Source: Volutella citrinella
Lineage: Eukaryota > Ascomycota > Sordariomycetes > Hypocreales > Nectriaceae
DNA: 64,000 nucleotides
Reading direction: 5' to 3'
Assembly: GCA_034401135.1 (NCBI GenBank)
Contig: JAWZSP010000002.1
Location: 992,001 to 1,056,000, forward strand
A program made the translations under genes and the position numbers. Shown piece after piece: positions 32,879 to 44,203 of the stretch. Below the pieces are notes generated by a model. It ran no database searches. It was not told the origin of the DNA and saw only the letters and a list, made by a program, of their open reading frames with translations. How positions within the stretch are numbered: the first letter of the stretch is position 1; every line of letters begins with the position of its first letter.

Positions 32879-33733
32879 ATGTCCGCCTCCAACCCCCCCT
32901 TCCAGTCCGCCCTCCTCGCCGGCGCCGTCGCCGGCACCACCGTCGACATGTCCCTCTTCCCGCTCGACACCCTTAAGACGCGCCTCCAGTCCTCGGCCGG
33001 CTTCTTCGCCTCCGGTGGCTTCTCCGGCATCTACCGCGGCATCGGCTCCGCCTTCTTCGGCTCCGCGCCCGGCGCCGCCTTCTTCTTCTGCACCTACGAG
33101 TCCGCAAAGGCCTCGCTCGCCGCCTCGCCGCTCTTCCGCGACACCGACCCGAAGAAAAACCCCTTCGTCCACATGCTGGCCGCCTCGGCCGGCGAGGTCG
33201 CCGCATGCGCCGTCCGCGTGCCCACAGAGGTCGTCAAGCAGCGCGCCCAGGCCGGCCTGCACGGCGGCCGCTCGCTCAACGCCCTGCGCCATATCCTCGG
33301 CCAGTACCCGTCTCACGGCCTGCTCACTGTCTGGCGCGAGCTGTACCGCGGCTGGGGCATCACCGTCTTCCGCGAGGTGCCCTTCACCGTCATCCAATTC
33401 CCCCTGTGGGAGGCCATGAAGTCGTGGAGCCGGGAGCGCCGTGGCGGCCGGGAGCCCACGGCCCTCGAGAGCGGCCTCTACGGCAGCGTCGCCGGTGGTA
33501 CAGCCGCGGCCCTGACCACGCCTCTCGACGTCCTCAAGACCCGCGTCATGTTGTCAAAGGAGCGCGTCAGCGTCGCCAGTGTCTTCAGCAAGCTGGCTCG
33601 CGAGGAGGGCATCCGGCCCTTCTTCGCCGGTATTGCCCCTCGTGTGACCTGGATCTCAATCGGCGGCGCCATCTTCCTCGGCAGCTACCAGTTTGTCATC
33701 AACACGATGCACCCTGAATCGGACGAGGAGTAG
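32879..33733 (+). CDS. PET8: Mitochondrial S-adenosylmethionine carrier (PET8/SAMC type)
   Basis: Imports S-adenosylmethionine into the mitochondrial matrix, in exchange for S-adenosylhomocysteine, for methylation, biotin and lipoate chemistry. A single exon of 284 residues, the usual size of the mitochondrial carrier family (MCF). Three tandem carrier repeats are visible: PLDTLKTR near residue 28 with the following GFSGIYRGIG, PTEVVKQRAQAG in repeat 2 with LYRGWGITVFREVPF, and PLDVLKTRVM in repeat 3 with FFAGIAPRVTWISIGGAIFLG. The second repeat has Thr-Glu where the PxD motif is expected, as in other SAM carriers. Codon use is strongly C-ending, so its other frames are unusually open. Convergent with the WDR48 gene. 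The symbol follows the yeast orthologue. Confidence 0.9.
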   Translation: MSASNPPFQSALLAGAVAGTTVDMSLFPLDTLKTRLQSSAGFFASGGFSGIYRGIGSAFFGSAPGAAFFFCTYESAKASLAASPLFRDTDPKKNPFVHMLAASAGEVAACAVRVPTEVVKQRAQAGLHGGRSLNALRHILGQYPSHGLLTVWRELYRGWGITVFREVPFTVIQFPLWEAMKSWSRERRGGREPTALESGLYGSVAGGTAAALTTPLDVLKTRVMLSKERVSVASVFSKLAREEGIRPFFAGIAPRVTWISIGGAIFLGSYQFVINTMHPESDEE

Positions 33734-34096
33734 TCGAAAAGAGCCCCGGACAATAATCGAAGTGCGGCACTGTGTACGATAACGACGACAACGACCTGGG
33801 ATGGGAGACCACTGGTCGGAACACCAAAAAATTAAACAGAAAAGACATAGAGGGCAAACTTTCAGCCATAATCATATATGTACAACTAACGCTAAGGGGG
33901 TGGCATATAAATATGTACAACAGTATATACACCACAAAAAGAGAAACATACGCTGGGGGGGTTTGGTTTGCCGAAAGGGCTACTCTGATATCGGATACTG
34001 GCATGTAAAACAAGAGGGATGCTGCTGGCGTTGCACTGCTTGGGTCGGATTCGGGAATGGGGACACGATTGGCAGTGTACAGAGCAGGGTACGGGC
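33734..34096. other. Intergenic, convergent 3' regions
   Basis: 363 AT-rich bases between two stop codons. Nothing beyond 3' untranslated sequence is seen. Confidence 0.5.
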
Positions 34097-37000
34097 TCAC
34101 GACGCCGGTTGCTGCGTGGGGTTGGCTTCCGTGTGGGGGGCCGCCTCCGGCTTCTCCTCCTCCTCCGGCACCTCGGCGGGTGGCGGGAACGGCCGGATCT
34201 CCTTGCGGCCGTTGGCCTTGTAGTGAAGGACAATGTCGTTGCCGCCCTTCCACAGGTGCGTGCGCAGCGTCGCTAAGCTCATCAGGGGGGGAAGCAGCTG
34301 CGCGAACCGCGTTAGCCAAACCAGAACCAGAAGAAACAAATGATAAAAATGCAAAGAACAAACTCACCTGCTCATTGCAGTACAGCTCCAGATACTCATC
34401 GGGCCGCAGCTGCTCAGCCTCGCTATCCTCTGGCGGCGGCTCGATGCGCTCCGCGACGTAGGCCAAGATCTTCTTGACGCGTAGCATGCGGTTGGCGTTG
34501 AGTCGGTTGTTGCCGTCGGCAGCCGAGATGGCCGGGAGGCTGTCGTCCACTGGATATAGCACAAACGAGATCTTGACGGGCTCCTTGAAAGGCAGCACGT
34601 TCTGTAACAGTACGTCGCCGAGCCACATGGGGCCCTTCTGCTCGATTAAGTCGGCATCCCTGCCAATGTGCTCCACCGTGCCCTGGTACAGGTTGGCGCT
34701 GCTGCCAGACGTCTCTTCTTGGATCATGACCTTGGTGCCCGGGGGCAACTTCAGTACGGGTGTGTCATTGGGCAGGCTGGGCATGATGCGTGTCTCAACA
34801 AGCTTATCAGGGCTCTCAGCAAGGACCTTGTCATACTCTTGCCGGATCTTCTGGATCACGCCAAAGAAGCTGTCGTCGACCTCCTTCTCGTGCACCGACG
34901 ATGACTCGGATTCTTCTGCCTTCTCCTCCACAACGGCAGGCTTGTCCTGGGTCGCCTGCGATGCAGAGCGCCCGAGTTTCTTGCTTCCGAAAGACATGCG
35001 GAATTTCTTTCCAAATGGAGTGCTGGGAGACTTGGCCGCATCCTTTTCCTTTTCCTTGTCCTTGTCGCCATCCTTGCCGTCGGTGGATGTCTTGCCTGCA
35101 GTCTCTGCCGCAGGAGTCACGGGTTCGGGCTTGGCCACCGGCTCAACGACACTGGCAAAGTAGTCCTGGTTGTCCGTTGACTGGCGGCTGGCGTGCGAAA
35201 CCCTCTTTTCTAGGGGACTCAGCGGTGTGGTGAGGTGCTCGTTCACCGGAGCTGGCGAAGCAAGGCCAATGGCTAGACCTGGAGTGTGAGGATATTGGCC
35301 TGAGGCTCGCGGGGTAGACAGCTGATCGCTGTTCTCAAAAAGATTCGCCGGCGGCTTGGGAAGGGATATTGTCAATGGCGCGTTTGCAGCGCCTTGCCGA
35401 GCCTCTACTCCTTCGTTCAGCTTCTTTCGGTACGCCTCATCGCGTTTAATCTCCTCATCGATGAGGTCGGCGAAGAGATATCGAAGAACCCATTTGCCCA
35501 TGCTGACTGCCATGCCTATCAGTATACGCCTTGTCTGCATAATCGAAAATGTTTGACTTACTTCGCTGATCTTCCCTAAATTCCGACATGTCTTCCAGTT
35601 CAAGCTCGTCGGCATAGACCTCGGCGTCAAAGCAGTTGAAGGGTTCCAGCACCACCGTCAGGTTGCCGGAGCTTAGGTCAATTGAACACCAGGGCGCAAC
35701 GGCCTCGATAGTGTTGACATGCTTCTCAACATCCTCCAGATGCTGCTTTCCAAAACTTCGGATGGGTTTGCACTTCACAAGTTAGCGCCATGCAACCCGA
35801 AACGGACGTTTCCCTTACCTTGATTAGATCCCAAAGCAGAACGTCTCCGGCAGTGTCGAGGGTCAGGACCCGTCTCCTATCGTTGAGTAACCTGTGCTTA
35901 AGCAGACCAAATTGACCCTCAATCGTCTCTTCAGGAGTATCGTGGACGGGCTTGATCTCGGGCTCATGGTGGTCGATGGTGACTCCCACCTCTGAGCCTT
36001 TGCGGGTCAGTGCCTCGTTGATCGTCGTCGAATCGGGGTCTGGGGCAGCGCGGGACGGGACCACAGCAGTGGCGGAAATGCGCAGGATGGAATCCGTTGA
36101 AACCTTCTTGGACGTTCCGTTGACGGCAGGTTTGGCCTCCGTCTCCTTGTCCTTGTCCTTGTCCTTATCCTGGGGCTTGGCCGATGCGTTGGAGGTGGCG
36201 CGGTTTCTGGCCGACTCAGCGGGTTGGATGGAGATGTCACCAGTGTCAATGTCTGCCCAGCGATGGATTGAGGAGCGGTTGGTTGCTGTCCAGATGTGGC
36301 CGCTTGCCGCAACAATCTTGCTCACACCAATGTGCTCCTGGGCCACGGCGAGACTAAGGCCGTCGTCCATATCCTCTAGGCTGCCCCTCACATCGGTCTT
36401 GGCCACGAGGCCAGACCGGTCGGAGCTGTAAAAGATGCCCAGTCGCGGATCGTCTGAAAAGAGGGACCACACGCTCTCGTCGTGCATTGTGAATGTGTAC
36501 ATGCAGCGACCACCCTTGACGCTCCACATCTTGATCGTCTTGTCGGCACTGGCACTCAGGATGGTGTCGCCGGCGTCGTCGATCAGGATGGAGCGGATGT
36601 TGTCGACGTGACCGACAAGCTTGGATACCTTTTCTCCCGTTCGGGGATCATAAAGGCGCACCGTCTTCTCGGGGCCACCGCTGGCCATGATGTTGCGACC
36701 CACGCGCAGGGCGTAGACGGAGCCCTTCTCAGTCATATCTTCACCCTTGACGTCAATCTCGAGGGTCTTGCCCTTGCCGTTCAGGTCCCATAGGCAGATC
36801 TTGCGGTCGAGGCCACCCGAGGCGACCCAATTCGCGCCCATATCGGCGGGGGGTGTGGTGACGACCTTGACGTAGTCGGCATGTTCACCAATGGTCTCAA
36901 CACGGGTCTTGTCTTCCTCGGAATGCGGACGCCACACCTTGACAGTCAGGTCGGACGAGGCAGAGACGAGAGCTTGGTTGTTGTGGGCGAGGGCTATGTC

Positions 37001-37467
37001 GTTGATCCAGTGCATGTGGGCGTGGGCCTGGGATCGGAACTTGGAAGCGGGCTTAGGATTCTCCTTGGACGAAGGTGGAGGAGGGGTATCGACGATGTCG
37101 CTGCGGCGCTTCAGGTCGATGTTGAGGTCCCAGGCGCATACGATGCCATCACGCCCAGCGGAGTAGCTGCAGAAAGAGAACAGGGTTCAGCATGGGGCTT
37201 TGGGGGCACCTTGAGAGGGGTAGCGCAGGGCTGCTCACAGAATAGAGTTGTCGTTGTCTACGGCGAGGCCATTGACGCCGAGGCGATGGCCGCCGATGGA
37301 GGACTTTTCATTTTCGAGAACTGGGCACCGGGTCAGCAAGAGGTGGACAAATTGGAACGACTGCACAGGTGTGTCGCGTGAGGGGCGTGGACGAGGTGTT
37401 GAGGCTCGCATGGGGGGAGGAGCTTCTCACCATAGCTGATTCTCTGGCGGGCCTTCTTGGCAGCCAT
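34097..37467 (-). CDS. WDR48/UAF1-type WD40 protein (Bun107 orthologue), deubiquitinase cofactor
   Basis: Binds and activates a USP1/USP12/Ubp9-class deubiquitinase; in fission yeast the counterpart is Bun107. Six exons: 37431-37467, 37239-37320, 35819-37166, 35562-35772, 34368-35515 and 34097-34297; 1008 residues. A WD40 propeller fills the first 370 or so residues: [77 protein letters not shown] and [11 protein letters not shown]. Then comes a disordered linker with a KDKDKDKDK run near 35,950-36,180, further blades, and a DUF3337-like region ([24 protein letters not shown]) with a long Lys/Asp-rich insertion. The C-terminus has a ubiquitin-like-fold segment ([38 protein letters not shown]). 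The 46-nt intron 35773-35818 is the shortest in the window. Confidence 0.9.
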
Positions 37468-38811
37468 GACGGAGTGGGTGGAGCGAGCAGCGGGATGCGC
37501 ATGCGCGGGTGGACAGAGGCGAGGGACCGCGAGGGGATTCCGAGCAGAAGAGGCGGAGGAGCAATGTGAGAGAGCAAGGCGTTTGGGCGCAGCGGCAGTA
37601 GCAGCTGGAGGAGGAAGCAAGTGGTGGAGTGGTAGCGGTAGTGGTGGAGGATGATGATGTTGGTGCGAGTTGGATGGATGGGCCGTCGGCTGGTGCTGTG
37701 GGAGGGGATCAATGCGGGCTAGCCTGCATGCTGCTAGCCCAGGTGCAGTAGGCGACCTGCCAGGTTGTGGAGGCTAGGGGCCTAGTAGTGAACCGCAGGT
37801 CTGCCAGGGCACTGGATGAGGACGGATGTGGGGGAGGACCGGCCACTGTGGCCCGCCATGCATACCACCCAGCAGCGCGAGCAGGTAGGCGCAATGCAGT
37901 CCGGTATTACCTTTGAGGCATTAGGGTAACTTCAAGCAAGAGTGTAGTATCCTTAAACGAAAACCTGGAACGAACTGCTGCGAGATTACTAGGCGCGGCT
38001 GCCTTGCCCCCCAATTGTTGGCGGGCGTGCTGATGGGACCGATGCCGTCACCCCACGGCGGCGTCACCATCACCCAACCCGAACCTGGTGCGTGAACCGT
38101 TGCCCGCCCCCCAAAGGCCTGACCGACCCTGACGGATATACACAATGTAGTATAGATACCGTTGTAATTCCAGGGTTGAGGGGTTTGATGGGGGCCCTGG
38201 TCGGTCACCCACCCCACTGGCCAGTCGCGCCCCAGTAGTCGTGCGCTGGACTGGCGGACTGGACCTCGACGAGTCAACACCGCTGGCCGGGCCACTAACC
38301 TGGGGAGGCTGGCTAGCCCCCAGCGGTGGCTGTCAGTACCCCCGCCATTTCCCCCTCACCTAACGGGCGGGGCTCTGACGTTGGCGTCGCTGGCTATTTG
38401 GCGGCTGGGGCTTTTTGTTCATTTCATCCAATGTTGCGTGCGCTGCTTACATTGGTCGCGGCCGCCTTCCACGGCCATTCTAGAAGAGCAAACAAACCAC
38501 GCCGAGTCCCCGCGAGATCGTGGCGTACAGAGATCTGCAGCCAAATCTTATCTCAACATGCTGTCTCAGGCTGCCATCAAATCCCGAGGTGCTGGCCATC
38601 GCAGATCGGTTTCGGGCCAATGCGCTGAGTGCGGACAGGGGGCTTTTGGCTCTCGGCAGTGCTCGAGACAGCTTCCTCGGTATCATGATAAGGCATACAT
38701 CGACACCACTGTGGAAATCATTGATCATTGTGTGACGGCTGGGTATGGTACACAGACCCAGATACCCTTGGGCACGTACCACCTGAGACATGCGATGGTC
38801 GAGACTTCCCG
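37468..38811. other. Intergenic region upstream of the WDR48 gene
   Basis: 1.34 kb between tandem minus-strand genes: the promoter of the WDR48 gene and the 3' end of the DHH gene. It contains short open frames only, with nothing recognisable. Confidence 0.5.
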
Positions 38812-40198
38812 TCATGTTTTCTTCCCGAAGTAGTTCATCAGAGTATTCGACTGTGTTGCCGTCTTCCCGCCCTTTCTTGGCGAATTCCCTTCCTTCTTCC
38901 CAATCTCGAGAACCTCTAGAAACTCCTCAAATTCCGCCGTCGGGACGATCCCACCACTGGCTTCCTTGTGGCCCCGCGCAAATGACTCTCCAAGTCGCTG
39001 CCTCAGCGTCTGATCACTGGCCCGGCTCGCCAGGTCGCCCAATATCTCGATGATGTTGACTGGCGGGTCTTTCCCTCTGGCACACCGCGGGATGCGACAC
39101 GAGAAGTTGACCTTGTCGGGCAGGTAGCCGTCGTTGGCCACCAGCACAACCTCGAGCTTCTTGGATGACAGGTGGCCAGCCCACCGTGTCGCAATGACGG
39201 GGTGGATCTGCGCCCCGGAGTTGATCCTGAAGACCGCGATCCTCCCGTCTGCCGAGAACTTGGGCGCCGTATGTGCCCACCTCTCTACCTCTGCGTTGAC
39301 TTGGGCTCTTGCGGCCAGCAAGCTTCTGTTGCCGAGAAGCTGGCTGGGTGACGCTGCGTCTTTTAGCGCTGCCCAGGCGGCGGGGACATTGTACGACGAC
39401 GTGCGCCGTGGAGCGTTGATGAGAGAGACGGCGTCGTTGATGGACTTCTTGGTGTACTTTTTGAACGTGGCCTTCATATCAGGAAAGGGGGGTTCCCATT
39501 TGAGCGTATTGCCAAGGTCTCCATGAGTACCCAGGACGCAGAGCCAGTCGCAGGTATCCTCGACGCTGCTATGTAAATCACGGCATATGGTATATGTCAA
39601 GAGGGAACTGGTAGCAACGGGCGGGTAGTCACAGGCCGTGACATGCAACGCACCTGCGGGATGGTCGTTCTCCAATGCATGGTGATGATCAATTACAATG
39701 CCCCGGTGCTGCCCGTCGATCAGCGGCTGCGACGACCGCGATCCTTGGTCGAGCACGAAAATGAAGGCGGGCTTATGCTCAGCCATATCCTTTCGGGAGG
39801 TTTCATCGTGAACAGTGCTGCCTTTCCGAGGAAAATAGGTTGAAATGAGAGACGCGTCCAGGCCAAGATGGATCAGCGTTCGCTCCAGTATCACTCCTGA
39901 GGATAGACCATCCGCGTCTTTATCCGGCACAATAAGAGTCTTTTGCCTTGCCGAAGCACTGAAGAGTGTAAGGAGGATATCAACGGAACACGATGTCGGT
40001 CCTTGCTCACCATTCAAGAATGAACGCTCTCGCTGACTCTATCCTGTCGCTCGGCGCTGGCCATATCGCTTGACCACTGCCATCAAGTTTCGGCGCGCTT
40101 TCATGGTACTCTGGTAGTTTGACAGTGGAACCCCCGCTTCGGGGCTTCTTCGAGCTCTTGTTCCCATCTGAAAGCGCAGAAGTCGCTGCACGCTTCAT
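38812..40198 (-). CDS. DHH-family phosphoesterase, RecJ-like
   Basis: Predicted manganese-dependent phosphodiesterase or single-strand nuclease of the DHH superfamily. Two exons, 40011-40198 and 38812-39958, with a 52-nt intron (GTGAGC...CTTCAG); 444 residues from the ATG at 40196-40198. The active-site motifs are present: LIVPDKDADGLSSG (motif I, near residues 70-81), VLDQGS (motif II), GIVIDHHHALE (the DHH motif, near 150) and a late motif with CVLGTHGDLG. The C-terminal half contains a DHHA1-like part (INSGAQIHPVIATRWAG). The end, TQSNTLMNYFGKKT, resembles a PCNA-interacting peptide (Qxx-hydrophobic-xx-YF), which would suit a DNA-repair role. The frame is open to an ATG at 40300 that would add a 34-residue Arg-rich, acid-free presequence. 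Nuclear location comes from KKPR-type basic residues. Confidence 0.85.
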
Positions 40199-40300
40199 GA
40201 CCGCGGCATGCAGAAGTCGTCGTGCTCCAGGCCGAGTAGATAGCCTGTAAGCCTGATGCGCCGCTATTCGGTTCCACACTCGGAAGAGTGCCGTCGGCAT
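40199..40300 (-). other. Possible in-frame mitochondrial presequence of the DHH protein
   Basis: In-frame extension of 34 codons with six Arg, no Asp or Glu, and GARRLLHAAV just before the next Met. It would be used only if the transcript starts upstream of 40300. Inference from composition. Confidence 0.4.
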
Positions 40301-40783
40301 GAGTTATGCGGTCGTCGATAGAGGTATGTGAGGAGGGAGGTCTGGGAGCTGATAGCGTCATTGAGGTGTGGCTGGGTCTAAGCGTTGACTGCACGGCGCC
40401 ACACCCGAAGCTTTCTTTCCCTCCACTGTCTTACTGCGAATATTGTCGGGATTTGGGAACCATAAAATTGAATACGGAGAAATGTGCCAATTTTCTGCAT
40501 AGACCTTAGAGATAAGATGGTGCCAATGAAGGCCTACTTTACCGACGATGTCAACTTTGATGAGCGCTCGTTTAGGTCGTCGTTTGTCTCTAGGCTTCAA
40601 CGACCGTTGCGTAGATTGGTTTCAAGTTGTTAGTGTCCGCCTCTTGCGATAAGCTACTTTCACTAGCTCAGCATATCATCTATTCACCTTTGTGTCAACG
40701 AATGGAACAGCTGTGGACAGACAAGCTGCTTGGTTATGAGTACGCAATAGTAGATTCTGTTGAGCCGAGAGCGCCATAACCCA
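40301..40783. other. Intergenic region
   Basis: 483 AT-rich bases between tandem minus-strand genes, holding the 3' end of the SGNH gene and the DHH promoter. Nothing else is seen. Confidence 0.45.
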
Positions 40784-41599
40784 TCACTTCTTGCTCTGCC
40801 ATGGCCCTTCAATGCTGGTAAGCGAGTCGAGTATCATTTCCGCGACTTTTTTCATGCCCAAGGCGTTTGGATGGTACACTGCTCGACGCAACAACAGCAT
40901 AAGACTGCATCCAGACATCCATGGCTCCTCGGAGCCGATCCCATGGTCCTGGCTGCGCTCAGCCACGGGGATGCGCACGCACCACGCTTCGCGGCCACCT
41001 AAGGCCTTGCATGTGGCTAGCTGAAGCTCACTTGCGACTTGTTGGTGATGTTCTAGCTGTGTAGAGGATAGAGGCACATGGATGTGGCTTTTCACATCAT
41101 GGCCTACTACCGTCAAGTATTCCACGACAAGCACCTTGGCGTTTGGCGCCTTGGTATGAATGGCATCTAGAACAGTCCCATATAGTTTCGCCAATTCGTC
41201 AACAGTTCGCGGGTCGGGGATGTCGGGTGGTCCCCTGCCCACAGCAGACGCCATTGCAACCAGGCCCCTGAAAGGCCAGCTGCTGTTGATGGAGTCAGTC
41301 ACCAAGCCCTTAATGTATCCAATGTCGTTTCCGCCCCCGAGGACCAGCACCAGATCCGCGTCTACAGGGAGTTGGTCAATCTGCGGAGCGAATGTATGGT
41401 GACCGACGACTTGCGGCTCCGTCAACAAGTTGTCGAGAGTTGCGCCCGAAACGCTCAAGTCGGTTAATGTTGCCCCCAGCTTCCCCGCGACGATGTGGGC
41501 ATAATTGGCACCGGAGCGCTCGGCGTTGGTGTCGATCTGCGGCGCAATGCTTGGTCCGGCCGCAAACGAGCTGCCGAGGCTGGCTATGCGGAGAGGCAT
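40784..41599 (-). CDS. SGNH/GDSL-type hydrolase
   Basis: Esterase or lipase of the SGNH superfamily; substrate unknown. Intronless, 271 residues from the ATG giving MPLRIASLGSSFAAG; the frame is open for 27 more codons to 41680 but those residues look like leader. Block I is LGSSFAAGP with the nucleophile Ser near residue 10-11; block III is LGGGNDIGY near residue 90 (Gly-Asn-Asp); block V is VYHPNALGMKKVAEMI with the catalytic His near residue 241. The canonical Asp of the DxxH motif is not obvious three residues before the His, as in a number of fungal members. No signal peptide is seen, so it is intracellular. It sits 785 bases from the preceding-strand DHH phosphoesterase and probably has its own promoter. 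Confidence 0.82.
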   Translation of the reverse strand: MPLRIASLGSSFAAGPSIAPQIDTNAERSGANYAHIVAGKLGATLTDLSVSGATLDNLLTEPQVVGHHTFAPQIDQLPVDADLVLVLGGGNDIGYIKGLVTDSINSSWPFRGLVAMASAVGRGPPDIPDPRTVDELAKLYGTVLDAIHTKAPNAKVLVVEYLTVVGHDVKSHIHVPLSSTQLEHHQQVASELQLATCKALGGREAWCVRIPVAERSQDHGIGSEEPWMSGCSLMLLLRRAVYHPNALGMKKVAEMILDSLTSIEGPWQSKK

Positions 41600-42118
41600 C
41601 CTAACACGACAGGACTCGTGATTTGGGGGAGAGCGCGCGAAGTGGGAAGGGTTAAAAAAAGAAGGGCATGGGAAATTCAATCATGCGGCAGATGGCCCAA
41701 TTTGTATACTTGGCAATTGCGTCACGAGCACAAGCAATTGTCCCAAGTACCTTTGGTTAGTGCGGTAGGGACTTTGCGATGCGCCACTTCGGGTCACTCT
41801 TTTGGGCAAATCGCAGCTGGTAAATATGGGCAGGGCTACTAGGCGATCCTGGGTGATACCGTCCACTGTGCGTATTTGGCTTCCAAGTTACATACTACCT
41901 TAAGGCGTGCTCCTTCGACCAGGGAGGACGCAGCATGAGAGAGGGTGGGGAGCTTCTGCGGCGAGCTTTGGCAACGGCCTAGTCCGCCAAGCAAGAACTT
42001 GGTGCATGGTGTTACTCTCTTTCATCGAAACAATGGGATTGTTTTTTACGACGGCCGTGCATTCACAGAGAGAAACTGGTAGATACTACTAAGACATGGC
42101 CGTTATGGCCAATTGGTA
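41600..42118. other. Intergenic region
   Basis: 519 bases between the HET gene stop and the SGNH gene start. Nothing recognisable. Confidence 0.45.
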
Positions 42119-44203
42119 TTATGCGAAAAGGAAATCTATATATTGGGATCGGTCCTTGACGAACACTGATTCCTTGTCCTCGGCTATGAGTACCCGCAAG
42201 GCTATCAGCTCTTGGTCTTCTTCCACTGAGAAAGACCCCACGCGTCTGTACGAGGCCTCTGATGAGCCGGTATCTACCCTCTCCAATACCAAACACATCA
42301 GCTCAGTTGCTCTGCGCGCTGGCCTTCGCCCTTCACCCCCATAGATTCCCTGTGCCTTGAAGGGCATGCACCAAACTGTCTGGCCCTGGACAAGTGGGTT
42401 CTCCAGGGCGTCTGGCAAGTAGCGCACGACGACTGAATCCGCGCCAAAGATCAGTTTACAGTGATGAGTATCCTGCGGCTCGCACTGGCCCGGGAGGACA
42501 AGACCATTGAGACGTAATCGGATGTCCCTTTCTGCCCCAGCTAAATCCTCTCCGCCCTTCACTGAGTCGACGTGCGAGATGGAAGCGAGAAATTGAGTGC
42601 ATGCCGACCGTCCTGATGTCTGAACAGGGCCCCCAACCGAGGCCCAAGACCATGATGGAACCCAATCCTTTATCGCCGGTCTTTCTGTGGGACTCCACAC
42701 CTGCCAAGCCAACTGCTCTAGTAGGCGAGATCTCCACATGCCCAGGACGAACCCATCTCCTGATATCTCGTGGAATACTTTGGCGATGCCTGCCAAGGCA
42801 ATCAGCCGGTCTGTGAACCTGGTTAAATGGCACTTTGTGTAGCTGGAAACCAACTCATTCCACAAGTTGAGCACACCCAGATCCATAGCAGCTGACGCTC
42901 CAGGCGCGGCTTGAATGGCCCTAGGGGCATCAAGAAGCCGGCTCACGTTCTTAAAGGGCCTATGACCTGGGACACCATGGGGGAACACTTCACATTTGCT
43001 GTCACCCAGGCACTCAAACATGACCTGGTTCTTTGCAAAGTAGAGGATGCGGGGGGAGAGCAGGCGCTCTTGGAACACCCAGCCGCGAGTGTGGAGAGGT
43101 CCGTCATAGAGCTGCCGGTCCCAGTAGTCAGCGTGAAAAATATAATAGTCCGTTGCCCAGAATCTGGCCAGGGGTGCGAATTTGGCCAAGCTGGCTGTCA
43201 CAAGTCCATAGCGGATGGATGCTGGATCCCGGCAGCGGAAGAGACCGCCATCCGGGTCTGAAGAAGCTGATGCGGCGATGGTGCATGTGGAGTTGGAGTA
43301 GACGTGGCGCATTTTCTGTGACTCTACCCTCCAGTCCTCCGCCGAGTCTTGGATGATGCAGAGGGAGTCAATCCACACATATCTGATGGAGAAGCGCCGT
43401 GCCACTGTCACGAGGTCCGCAAAGGTCCGGGGCAAGTCCTTAATCGGCTTCCCACGACGGAACTCGTCAAACGTTCCATGCTTCAGGATCAATGTGGTGT
43501 CGGCCCCCCAACGATAGCTGAGTGCCATGTATGGAGAGGAAGGGAAAATGCCGTCTTCGGCGCTGAGACAAAGCCTCCAGTCGGCGTCGCCATCACCGCC
43601 TATGTCGATGAGGCGTGTTGGGATGCTACCCGATCTATTCATCCAGCGATTGCACTGTTGATGCAAGAAGCAACAGGATTGCATCCATCTGTACGCAGCA
43701 TCAAGTGTAGTGGCTGATGACGTTTTCAGTTCAACGTCCTGGTCGATGAAATGCTTCTGGATGCCTTCATCTGGGCGAGCCGTCAGTCTGGGCATGGGCT
43801 TATCGAGTCGATAAAAATCTCGCATACCTGTGGAAAGCAGAAGCTGAAATGACATGGTATCGCCGACACCACTGATGGGGTTCGTGTATATGAGGTCCAA
43901 GGTCGGACCCTTTTTGAAGGCGAAGTGATAGAGGCGGTACGTGATTCGTCTCCAGCGACGGGCAGGCAATTGTTCCCAGGCTTGCCTCTGCTCGTCATTG
44001 TAGCCCCATAGCATGGAGCAGATGAAACACCTTTCCGATACTGCGTCTCGGAACGCGGCATAGTCTTGGTGGTGGTTTTTGGGCCGGGTTTCCATCCCAG
44101 TGTTGTGCGATAACGCCCTCTGGCAGGCTGAGCACACTATGCTCCGCTGCATCATTGTAGTGACATGGCCAAACCGACGGATATCGATGAGTATGTCGAG
44201 CAC
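42119..44203 (-). CDS. HET-domain (heterokaryon incompatibility) protein
   Basis: HET domains trigger cell death or growth arrest in fungal non-self recognition, and many copies have no known role. Intronless, 694 residues from the first ATG; a start 16 codons later is equally possible. The N-terminus has Cys pairs (CSAC, CFIC). The HET domain starts at YMALSYRWGADTTLIL, near residue 225. It continues through LPRTFADLVTVARRFSIRYVWIDSLCIIQD, SQKMRHVYSNSTCTIAA and GWVFQERLLSPR near 374, the three classic HET blocks. The C-terminal third (DWVPSWSWASVGGPV and on) is the usual tail of stand-alone HET proteins; there is no NACHT, NB-ARC or repeat region. A mini-intron could be drawn near the STGMRDF segment, but it would be 40 nt and shift the frame, so it was not used. 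Confidence 0.9.
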   Translation of the reverse strand: MLDILIDIRRFGHVTTMMQRSIVCSACQRALSHNTGMETRPKNHHQDYAAFRDAVSERCFICSMLWGYNDEQRQAWEQLPARRWRRITYRLYHFAFKKGPTLDLIYTNPISGVGDTMSFQLLLSTGMRDFYRLDKPMPRLTARPDEGIQKHFIDQDVELKTSSATTLDAAYRWMQSCCFLHQQCNRWMNRSGSIPTRLIDIGGDGDADWRLCLSAEDGIFPSSPYMALSYRWGADTTLILKHGTFDEFRRGKPIKDLPRTFADLVTVARRFSIRYVWIDSLCIIQDSAEDWRVESQKMRHVYSNSTCTIAASASSDPDGGLFRCRDPASIRYGLVTASLAKFAPLARFWATDYYIFHADYWDRQLYDGPLHTRGWVFQERLLSPRILYFAKNQVMFECLGDSKCEVFPHGVPGHRPFKNVSRLLDAPRAIQAAPGASAAMDLGVLNLWNELVSSYTKCHLTRFTDRLIALAGIAKVFHEISGDGFVLGMWRSRLLEQLAWQVWSPTERPAIKDWVPSWSWASVGGPVQTSGRSACTQFLASISHVDSVKGGEDLAGAERDIRLRLNGLVLPGQCEPQDTHHCKLIFGADSVVVRYLPDALENPLVQGQTVWCMPFKAQGIYGGEGRRPARRATELMCLVLERVDTGSSEASYRRVGSFSVEEDQELIALRVLIAEDKESVFVKDRSQYIDFLFA

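Noticed and set aside
43789..43828. Possible mini-intron inside the HET gene (GT...CCCAG)
   Set aside because: Only 40 nt, and removal shifts the frame; the uninterrupted frame codes through it.
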